Made by a program: the position numbers and the translations under genes. From the NCBI RefSeq assembly GCF_900107455.1, contig NZ_FNQB01000001.1, positions 2,170,001 to 2,234,000 on the forward strand: 64,000 nucleotides of DNA. Direction: 5' to 3'. Positions within the stretch are counted from its first letter, which is position 1, and each line of letters starts with the position of its first letter. Under the pieces are notes generated by a model. The model saw only the letters and a list, made by a program, of their open reading frames with translations. It ran no database searches and had not been told where the DNA came from. The stretch comes from Asanoa ishikariensis (GTDB lineage Bacteria > Actinomycetota > Actinomycetes > Mycobacteriales > Micromonosporaceae). Positions 1-7,729 of this stretch are shown one piece after another.

Positions 1-315
1 GCGAACCCGAGCAAAGCAAGGTTCCTGAATAAGGAGACGCCACATCGGGTGGAGGCGGCCCGATGTGGCGTCAGTTCCGTGTCCGTGGAGTCGGTGCGAC
101 TTACAGCGGCGGCGCGCCGCGCTGGTCAGGAATGCCTGGCCAGCCTGGGCGGCAGGTGCAGGACCAGCCGCCGAAGCGGCGGCGGGTGCGTAGGGCGCCG
201 AGGCGGGGTGGGTTGGACCCGCATCCGCAGCGGCGGCACGCACGACCCGCCGTGGTGGAGCGGCGCCGGCCGAGCCATCGCCCGACCGGCACCGATCCGT
301 ACCCGCGACCCAGAG
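1..315. other. No supported gene
   Basis: Several overlapping Arg/Gly/Pro-rich reading frames cross this stretch on both strands, as expected of random GC-rich DNA. None has a convincing ribosome binding site or recognisable protein pattern. I see no RNA gene or strong hairpin. Confidence 0.5.
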
Positions 316-579
316 TCAGCCGGCGCGGCATGACCTGGTGGCGCGTGCCTCGGGGGTCGGCTTGGAGGCACCTCGCTGTCGCGGGATGTAGGCGCGCGGA
401 AGGTCGATCTGATCGATCTCGTCCCGTCCGCCCATGGTGAGCAGATGGCGGCCCAGGTGGGCGCGGAGGCTCGCCTCCCAGACGCTCTGCTCGATGTGTG
501 GTGGCGACACCCAGCGATGTGAGCTGTCGCTGTAGTGCAGATGCTCGTCACCACGACCAAGAATGCTCAATGAAGACAC
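316..579 (-). CDS. Small hypothetical protein (87 aa)
   Basis: I do not recognise a family. The frame reads as a plausible soluble protein: its residue composition is balanced (His, Trp, Tyr, Ile and acidic residues), unlike the Arg/Pro-rich shadow frames around it. An example is the stretch HRWVSPPHIEQSVWEASL. A purine-rich GGAGAAGG lies just upstream of two possible starts, GTG at 579 and TTG at 570. It is transcribed divergently from dnaG with nearly 380 bp between them. The last ~20 residues are low-complexity, so the true end may differ. It could still be a spurious frame. Confidence 0.4.
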   Translation of the reverse strand: MSSLSILGRGDEHLHYSDSSHRWVSPPHIEQSVWEASLRAHLGRHLLTMGGRDEIDQIDLPRAYIPRQRGASKPTPEARATRSCRAG

Positions 580-837
580 CTTCTCCGCCGTTTCCGGCGC
601 CGGCGGTCCCAGCGCTTGACCAAAAGCTTCGTCGGAACGCTTGGCTGAGATAACGGCCAGCGCACTGAGATGCGGGTGTCACACGGACCCCTGAAATGGC
701 GTACGTATGCAATTGGCCTTCCAGACATGCGCCACCTGGCGGATGTCCGGGTGGCGATTCGGAGGCAGGCTCGTTAGCAACCGAGCGTGAAGTCCTCGCC
801 GACGTACCGCCAAGGGGCTGCGGTGGTGGGAGACACA
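580..837. other. Intergenic region upstream of dnaG
   Basis: Together with the hairpin at 838-872 this ~370-bp gap separates the small minus-strand ORF from dnaG. The frames present are antisense-like or Arg-rich, and I found no convincing gene. It probably contains the dnaG promoter, but no clear -35/-10 pair stands out. Confidence 0.4.
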
Positions 838-872
838 GGGGACGTGACCGACCCCCCGACGGTCACGCCCCC
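838..872. terminator. GC-rich stem-loop upstream of dnaG
   Basis: A 13-nt arm (838-850) pairs with 860-872 with one mismatch around a 9-nt C-rich loop. No U-tract follows, so it may be a factor-independent terminator of the actinobacterial I-shaped type or a 5' leader element of dnaG. The function is inferred from shape only. Confidence 0.4.
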
Positions 873-954
873 TGCTCGGGATACGCGTCACACCCACCCC
901 CACCAAGATCCGCATGGCAGGGCAGGATGGAGGACGACAGGGTGAGGGGAGCGC

Positions 955-2808
955 ATGGCAGGCCGGATCCGCGAGGAAGACATCGCGCTGGTTCGCGAGC
1001 GGACCGCGATCGCCGACGTCATCTCGGAGCACGTGACGCTCAAGAGCGCGGGTGGCGGCAACCTCAAAGGGCTCTGCCCGTTTCATGACGAGAAGACCCC
1101 TTCATTCACCGTCGCGCCTGGTCGGAACGTCTTCTTTTGTCACGGTTGTGGCAAGGGCGGCGACGCGCTCTCGTTCCTGATGGACGTCGACCACCTGACG
1201 TTCGTCGAGTCGGTCGAGCGGCTCGCGTCCCGGGCCGGCATCCAGTTGCGCTACGTCGAGGGCGGTCCCTCGCCCGTCCGGGCCCAGCAGCAGGGGCAGA
1301 AGCAACGCCTGGTCGCCGCGCACGCCGCCGCCGCCGATTTCTACGCCGGGCAGTTGAGCACCCCGGGCGCCCGGCTGGCCCGCGAGTTCCTCGCCCAGCG
1401 CGGCTTCAACCGCGCCGCCGCACAGGACTTCGGCTGCGGTTTCGCGCCCGAGGGCTGGGACCCGCTGACCAAGCACCTGCGCCAACAGGGGTTCACCGGG
1501 CAGGAGCTGGTCGCCGCCGGGCTGGCCCGGGAGGCGCGTTCCGGTTCCCTGATCGACCGCTTCCGGCGCCGGCTGGTCTGGCCCATCCGCGAGCTGTCCG
1601 GCGACATCATCGGGTTCGGCGCGCGCAAGCTGTTCGACGACGATGACGGCCCGAAATACCTGAATACGCCCGAGACGACGCTCTACAAGAAGTCCCACGT
1701 GCTCTACGGCATCGAGCACGCCAAGCGGGAGATCGCGCGGCAGGGGCGGGCGGTCATCGTCGAGGGCTACACCGACGTGATGGCCTGCCACCTGGCCGGC
1801 GTCAAGACCGCGGTCGCGACCTGCGGCACCGCGTTCGGCAGCGACCACATCAGCGCGCTGCGCCGGTTGCTGATGGACACCGACGCGTTCGCCGGGGAGA
1901 TCATCTTCACCTTCGACGGCGATGCGGCGGGGCAGAAGGCGGCGCTGCGCGCGTTCGAAGAAGACCAGCGCTTCGTCGGGCGTACGTTCATCGCGGTCAG
2001 CCCCGACAACATGGACCCGTGCGACCTCCGCCTGGCCAAGGGCGATCTCGCCGTGCGTGACCTGGTCGCGCGCCGCGAGCCGATGGTCGACTTCGCGCTG
2101 CGGCAGATCCTGGGGAAGTTCGACCTCGACACCGTCGACGGCCGGGTCGAGGCGATGCGCCGGGCCGCGCCGCTGGTCGCCAAGCTCAAAGACCGCGAGA
2201 AGCGTCCCGAGTACGTCCGCAAGCTCGCCGGTGACCTCGGCATGGAGATCGAGCCGGTGCAGCGGGCCGTGGCCAACGCGGCGGCTCCTTCTGCCACGGC
2301 GACGGCTGCCGCGAATGCCGCTGCGGTGCGCGCCGACTCGCCCCAGGCCCGGGTCGAGCGCGAGGCGCTCAAGCTGGCGATCCAGGTGCCGGTGCTGGCC
2401 GGGCCGATGTTCGACGCCATCGACGAAGAGGCGTACTCGACCGTCGAGCTGCGTAGCGTGCGCGCCGCGATCGCCGAGGCCGGCGGCGCGGTCAGCGGCA
2501 CCAGCGGGGTGGTCTGGATCGAGCGGGTACGCGACGCCTGCGGCGACCTGACCGGCAAGGCGCTGGTCGGCGAGCTCGCCGTCGAGCCGATGCTCCGCGA
2601 CGGCGACCCCGACCCGCACTACGTCTCGGTGCTGCTGGCCCGCCTGCAGTGGGGCGCCACCGACACCCGGATCCGCGAGCTCAAGTCGAAGGTGCAGCGG
2701 ATCAACCCGGTGACCAGCAAGGATCAATATCTGGCCCTGGCCGGCGAGCTGTTCTCCCTGGAGCAGCACGCCCGGGCCCTGCGCGAGCAGGCGGCCGGCG
2801 GGCTGTGA
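955..2808 (+). CDS. dnaG: DNA primase DnaG
   Basis: DnaG synthesises the short RNA primers for lagging-strand replication with the replicative helicase. The 617-aa protein has the usual bacterial layout. The N-terminal CHC2 zinc finger has C41, H44, C62 and C65 (CPFHDE then CHGCG). A central catalytic core follows, with the TOPRIM motifs VEGYTDV near residue 268 and FDGDAAG near 320. The C-terminal helicase-interacting region is preceded by an Ala-rich linker near residues 440-460. The ATG at 955 follows a GAGGGGAG ribosome site at good spacing and gives the standard N-terminus seen in actinobacterial DnaG. The next gene starts 10 bp downstream and is probably co-transcribed. Confidence 0.97.
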   Translation: MAGRIREEDIALVRERTAIADVISEHVTLKSAGGGNLKGLCPFHDEKTPSFTVAPGRNVFFCHGCGKGGDALSFLMDVDHLTFVESVERLASRAGIQLRYVEGGPSPVRAQQQGQKQRLVAAHAAAADFYAGQLSTPGARLAREFLAQRGFNRAAAQDFGCGFAPEGWDPLTKHLRQQGFTGQELVAAGLAREARSGSLIDRFRRRLVWPIRELSGDIIGFGARKLFDDDDGPKYLNTPETTLYKKSHVLYGIEHAKREIARQGRAVIVEGYTDVMACHLAGVKTAVATCGTAFGSDHISALRRLLMDTDAFAGEIIFTFDGDAAGQKAALRAFEEDQRFVGRTFIAVSPDNMDPCDLRLAKGDLAVRDLVARREPMVDFALRQILGKFDLDTVDGRVEAMRRAAPLVAKLKDREKRPEYVRKLAGDLGMEIEPVQRAVANAAAPSATATAAANAAAVRADSPQARVEREALKLAIQVPVLAGPMFDAIDEEAYSTVELRSVRAAIAEAGGAVSGTSGVVWIERVRDACGDLTGKALVGELAVEPMLRDGDPDPHYVSVLLARLQWGATDTRIRELKSKVQRINPVTSKDQYLALAGELFSLEQHARALREQAAGGL

Positions 2809-2818
2809 GGACGACGCG

Positions 2819-3355
2819 ATGAGCATGTGGGACCTGTTCCGCCGAGCACCGAAGCTGCCGGCCGACTCCGGCGTCACGCTCGACTCCGACGAGCGGGTGA
2901 TCGCCTGGTCGCGCACGGAGGCCGGCGCTTATGTGGTGGCCACCGACCGCGGCCTGCGGCTGCCCGACCGGGACCGGCTCGACTGGCACCAGATCCACAA
3001 GGCGGTCTGGTCCGGGCGCGAGCTGACGGTGACCCCGGCGTCGGTGGTCGAGCAGCGCGAGGGCTACGACGTCATGGCCGACGCGACGCCGGTGTCGGTG
3101 CTGCTGCTCGAGCCGCGCGAGGTGCCGCAGCAGGTGCGGGCCCGGGTGACGGGCTCGGTCTCGTACACCTCGCACCATGTCGTCGACGATGGCGTCGGGG
3201 TGCGGGTCGTCGCCCGGAAGGTCCGCGGCCACGACGGCCTGGCCTGGTCGGTCCGCTATGACCCGGGTGCGGAAACCTCCACACCGGACGTCCTGTCGGC
3301 GACCGGCGCGCTCGTGGCCGAGGCCCGGGTCGCCACCACGCCTCGGGATCTCTGA
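2819..3355 (+). CDS. Conserved hypothetical protein downstream of dnaG (178 aa)
   Basis: This soluble protein has no membrane segment or signal peptide. It is rich in beta-strand-type sequence, with a repeated pattern of short hydrophobic stretches separated by charged turns (for example AYVVATDRGLRLP and VSVLLLEPREVP). It begins 10 bp after the dnaG stop and is probably co-transcribed with it. Similar unnamed proteins sit next to dnaG in other actinobacteria (recalled, not checked). I cannot assign a function. ATG at 2819 is preceded by GAGGACGACG, a weak ribosome site. Confidence 0.8.
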   Translation: MSMWDLFRRAPKLPADSGVTLDSDERVIAWSRTEAGAYVVATDRGLRLPDRDRLDWHQIHKAVWSGRELTVTPASVVEQREGYDVMADATPVSVLLLEPREVPQQVRARVTGSVSYTSHHVVDDGVGVRVVARKVRGHDGLAWSVRYDPGAETSTPDVLSATGALVAEARVATTPRDL

Positions 3356-3409
3356 CCGAAATTCATCAGCGGACGCCGATATCCGCTGTCCCTTGTCGTA
3401 CCCCGTGGT

Positions 3410-3421
3410 TAGGGTCCGCCT
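3410..3421 (+). promoter_or_regulatory. Candidate leaderless promoter of the ABC exporter operon
   Basis: TAGGGT at 3410-3415 fits the actinobacterial -10 pattern TAnnnT and lies exactly 6 nt before the GTG at 3422. The transcript would therefore start at or next to the start codon. No good -35 is visible. Inference from spacing. Confidence 0.4.
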
Positions 3422-4353
<932 letters not shown>

Positions 4354-4354
<1 letters not shown>

Positions 4355-5109
4355 TGACCGCCTTGGCCGTTTTTGAATATCACTTCGTGGGCTACCGGCG
4401 CACCTGGCGGGGCACGGTCTTCGGCACGTTCCTGCTGCCGGTGCTCACCCTGCTCGGCTTCGGTGTTGGCCTTGGCGCCTACATCACCGGCGGGGTCGAC
4501 GGGGTGTCCTACGTGGACTACCTCGTGCCCGGCCTGATGGTCTCCACGGCGTTCCAGGTCGCCGCGGGCGAGAGCAGTTGGCCGGTGCTCGGCAGCTTCG
4601 AGTGGCACAAGATCTACTTCGCCCAGGCCGCCGCTCCGTTGCGGGTCGCCGACATCCTCGGCGGCCACCTGCTCTTCGTGCTGTTCCGGGTGGTCCTCTC
4701 CGCCGGCGCGTTCCTGCTGGTGGCGACGCTGTTCGGCACGGTGCACTCGTTCTGGGCGCTGGCCACGCTGCCGGTCGTCGTGCTGTTCGGCGCCGCGGTG
4801 GCCGCACCGGTCTTCGCCTTCACGGCGAGCATCACCACCGACAGCTACCTCGCGCTGCTGTTCCGCTTCGCCCTGCTGCCGATGTCACTGTTCTCGGGCG
4901 TCTTCTTCCCGGTCGACCAGCTACCGCTCGGGTTGCGCGTGGCGGCCTATGCGACACCGCTGTGGCACGGCGTCGACCTGTGCCGGGCGGCCACGCTCGG
5001 TGTCGCACCGGACTGGTCGGTGCCGGGCCACCTGGCATATCTCGCGCTCTGGGTCGCTGGCGGTTGGTGGCTGGCCCGGGCCCGGTTCCGCAAGCGCCTG
5101 GTGCTCTGA
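4354..5109 (+). CDS. ABC-2 type permease (NodJ-like), first subunit
   Basis: This integral membrane subunit of the exporter has 251 aa and about six hydrophobic segments. It carries the family stretch YVDYLVPGLMVSTAFQ near the first third and a conserved FFPVDQLP before the last helices, as in NodJ/DrrB permeases. It overlaps the ATPase gene by one base. A second, related permease follows after an unusual repeat-filled gap. The two permeases probably form a heterodimer with an ATPase homodimer (inference). Confidence 0.88.
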
Positions 5110-5199
5110 CGAGACGGGGAGGGGTCATGGTCGTGCTGGTGTTCGCTGGCGGCGGGTGGCTTGGCCAGGCTCTGCACCCGTGTGCGCTGAGACAGCGGT

Positions 5200-5403
5200 G
5201 GGTCGCTCGGCGGGACCCAGCTCTGTGGCCGCGTGGTCCGGGGTGGTGGCGGGTCGCTCGGCGGGACCCAGCTCTGTGGCCGCGTGGTCCGGGGTGGTGG
5301 CGGGTCGCTCGGCGGGACCCAGCTCTGTGGCCGCGTGGTCCGGGGTGGTGGCGGGTCGCTCGGCGGGACCCAGCTCTGTGCCCGCGTGGTCCCGGGTGGT
5401 GGT
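5200..5403. repeat. Four tandem 51-bp repeats between two permease genes
   Basis: Copies start at 5200, 5251, 5302 and 5353. The first three are nearly identical and the fourth has a few substitutions. The unit is 51 bp (17 codons), so every frame stays open and repeats. In the frame of the downstream permease it reads as a Gly-rich 17-residue repeat (RGGGGSLGGTQLCGRVV). The flanks resemble each other: the end of the first permease gene and its junction (about 5060-5130) look like the sequence just before the second permease (about 5440-5517). This suggests the gap grew by duplication. No spacers are present, so it is not CRISPR. Confidence 0.9.
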
Positions 5404-5514
5404 GGCGCGGGTGGCTCGTGGAGCACGGCTCCGTCTCTGCGTTGGCGGCGGTTGGTGGTTGGTCCGGGCGGGTCCGTGCCCGGGTGGTGGTCTGACGAGG
5501 CGAGGGAGAGGTTG

Positions 5515-6327
5515 ATGGTTTCGCTGGTTCTGCCTCGGCTGGTCAGCTTCGAGGGTTCCGCCCGGCGGTCCGCGTCGGTCGCGGAGCGCAACGCTGTCGC
5601 GCTGCGGTCCGCCTACTGGCTGGTGATGATCTCGGGTTTCGTCGAACCGCTGGTCTACCTGCTGTCCATCGGGGTCGGTGTCGGTGCGCTGGTCGGCGAC
5701 CTGACGTTGCCGAGCGGCGAGGTGATCGGCTACGCGGCGTTCGTGGCGCCGGCGATGCTCGCGTCGGCGGCGATGTCGGGTGCGCTGTCCGAAACGACGT
5801 TCAACTTCTTCGGCAAGATGAAGTACATGCGCCTCTACGAGGGCATGCTCGCGACCCCCGTGCGGCCGTTCGAGATCGCCCTCGGTGAGCTGGCCTGGGC
5901 GATGGTCCGCGGCTCGGTCTACTCGGCCGCGTTCCTGGGCGTGATGGTGGCGCTCGACCTCACCACCGCCGGCCGCGCGCTGCTCGCGTTCCCGGCCGCC
6001 GTGCTGGTCGGCTTCGCGTTCGGCGCGCTCGGCATGGCGCTGACCACCTGGGTCCGCAGTTGGCAGGACTTCGACCTGATGGGCTCGGTCCAGTTCACGC
6101 TGTTCCTGTTCTCGGGCACGTTCGTGCCGGCGGAGAGCTACCACCCGGTGCTGCGCTGGCTGGTCGAGGTCACCCCGCTCTACCGCGCCGTCGACCTGAT
6201 CCGGGGCATATCGACCGGCACCGACGAAGTCCTAGGCGGATTGATAGACGTCGGTTATCTTCTGCTCGTCACCGTGGCCGGCCTCGCCATCGCCGGTCGG
6301 CGCATGACAACTCTGCTATGTAAGTAG
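5515..6327 (+). CDS. ABC-2 type permease (NodJ-like), second subunit
   Basis: A 270-aa integral membrane protein paralogous to the first permease, with about six hydrophobic segments, the family stretch FVAPAMLASAAMSG and FSGTFVPAESYHP near the C-terminus. I chose ATG at 5515 because a purine-rich GAGGGAGAGG precedes it and the protein then begins at the normal family length. An open frame extends upstream through the 51-bp repeats, which would add a Gly-rich tail of about 94 residues. It is probably co-transcribed with the upstream ATPase and permease despite the 405-bp gap. Confidence 0.88.
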   Translation: MVSLVLPRLVSFEGSARRSASVAERNAVALRSAYWLVMISGFVEPLVYLLSIGVGVGALVGDLTLPSGEVIGYAAFVAPAMLASAAMSGALSETTFNFFGKMKYMRLYEGMLATPVRPFEIALGELAWAMVRGSVYSAAFLGVMVALDLTTAGRALLAFPAAVLVGFAFGALGMALTTWVRSWQDFDLMGSVQFTLFLFSGTFVPAESYHPVLRWLVEVTPLYRAVDLIRGISTGTDEVLGGLIDVGYLLLVTVAGLAIAGRRMTTLLCK

Positions 6328-6487
6328 CGCATCACCGCACGTCAGGGCGTTTTGGCCGGACGAAACCGGCATCTCCGCCGCAGTGCCGCGAAGATTCATT
6401 AGGCAGGGCCACAGCTTTTGTTGCTCCCAGCAAAAGTTATCGCCAAGAGATCCGAAGCTCTTTACACCTACGACGGAAGCTCATACT
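6328..6487 (+). promoter_or_regulatory. Promoter/operator region of the ROK-sugar operon
   Basis: This 160-bp gap is more AT-rich than its surroundings. It contains an inverted repeat, CTTTTG at 6415-6420 and CAAAAG at 6431-6436, about 50 bp before the ROK start. ROK repressors commonly bind AT-rich palindromes at their own promoter, so this is a candidate operator (inference). Confidence 0.4.
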
Positions 6488-7729
6488 GTGTCGTCCACAA
6501 CACCCCGGACGTTGCGCCGGTGTGAACGGGTCGACCAAAGGATGGGTGCCGTGCGGGCTGTTGAGCCTCTGCACCTGCGGCTGCTGCGGCTGCTGCGAGA
6601 CAACGGTGCGGTTTCCCGCGCCGAGCTCGCTGACCGGCTGGAGATGCCTCGACCGCGGCTGCTCGCCGAGCTCGAACGCCTTGTATCGCTGGGCTACGTC
6701 GCCGAGGCCGGGCTGGCCGCCTCCCGCGGCGGTCGTCGTTCCACTTTGGTCGAGCTCAGCCCCAACCTGCGCTTCGCCGCCGTCGACCTGGGCGCCAGCT
6801 CGATCGACGTCGAGATCGTCAACGGCCGGCTGGAGCCGGTCGTGGCGTACGCGGAGCCCGCCGACATCCGCAGCGGCCCCAAGGGCACCCTGTTGCGGGT
6901 CAACGAGCTGTTGCACAAGGCCAAGGTGGACGGTGCCTACGAGCGCCTCGACGCGGTCGGCATTGGCGTCCCGGGCCCGGTCAGCTTCCGCGACGGCGTG
7001 CCGGTGTCACCGCCGATCATGCCCGGCTGGGACCGCTTCCCGGTCCGCGAGCTGCTGACCCGCGAGCACGGCTGCCCCGCGGTCGTCGACAACGACGTCA
7101 ACATCATGGCCATCGGCGAACGCCACGGCGGCGTCGCCCACTCGGTCGACGACTTCCTGTTCGTCAAGATCGGCACGGGCGTCGGCTGCGGCATCTATCT
7201 CGGCGGAGAGGTATACCGCGGCACCGACGGCTGCGCCGGCGACATCGGCCACATCCAGGTCGACTCGCACGGTCCGATGTGCTCCTGCGGCAACGTCGGC
7301 TGCCTCGAAGCGTTGTTCAGCGGCGCCGCGATCGCCAAGGACGCGACCGCCGCCGCCCGCGCCGGTGGCTCGCCCGCGCTGGCCGAACGACTCGCCGCCA
7401 ACGGCTCGGTCACCGCGGTCGACGTCGCCGAGGGCGCCATCGAGGGCGACGTGGTCTGCATCCGCCTGATCCGCGACGGCGGCCGCCGCGTCGGCGGTGT
7501 CCTCGCGGGCCTGGTCAGCTTCGCCAACCCGTCGATGATCGTGATCGGCGGCGGCCTCGCACAACTCGGCCACATCCTGCTGGCCGAGATCCGCAGCGTC
7601 GTCTACCGGCGCTCGCTCCCGCTCGCCACCGGCAACCTACCGGTGGTCCTGTCCGAACTCGGCAGCCGCGCAGGCGTGACCGGCGCGGCGGTGCTGGCCA
7701 GTGACATGGCCTTCATGGAGGCGTCATGA
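6488..7729 (+). CDS. ROK-family transcriptional regulator
   Basis: This DNA-binding repressor probably controls the sugar-import operon that follows. The N-terminal winged helix-turn-helix (LRDNGAVSRAELADRLEM) is followed by a ROK sugar-kinase-like domain. That domain has the DNDVN motif, the glycine-rich GTGVGCGI, and the zinc-binding signature CSCGNVGCLE, typical of NagC/Mlc/XylR-type regulators. The GTG at 6488 has a GGAAG upstream; ATG at 6542 is an alternative. The stop overlaps the ATG of the ABC ATPase by 4 bp, so regulator and transporter are coupled. The inducer is unknown, presumably a sugar related to the importer's substrate. Confidence 0.9.
   Translation: MSSTTPRTLRRCERVDQRMGAVRAVEPLHLRLLRLLRDNGAVSRAELADRLEMPRPRLLAELERLVSLGYVAEAGLAASRGGRRSTLVELSPNLRFAAVDLGASSIDVEIVNGRLEPVVAYAEPADIRSGPKGTLLRVNELLHKAKVDGAYERLDAVGIGVPGPVSFRDGVPVSPPIMPGWDRFPVRELLTREHGCPAVVDNDVNIMAIGERHGGVAHSVDDFLFVKIGTGVGCGIYLGGEVYRGTDGCAGDIGHIQVDSHGPMCSCGNVGCLEALFSGAAIAKDATAAARAGGSPALAERLAANGSVTAVDVAEGAIEGDVVCIRLIRDGGRRVGGVLAGLVSFANPSMIVIGGGLAQLGHILLAEIRSVVYRRSLPLATGNLPVVLSELGSRAGVTGAAVLASDMAFMEAS

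Noticed and set aside
5200-5403. Possible CRISPR array
   Set aside because: The 51-bp units are directly adjacent with no unique spacers, and no cas genes lie nearby.
5233-5514. N-terminal Gly-rich extension of the second permease
   Set aside because: The frame is open, but the ATG at 5515 has a good ribosome site and matches the family length, so the extension is not annotated as coding.
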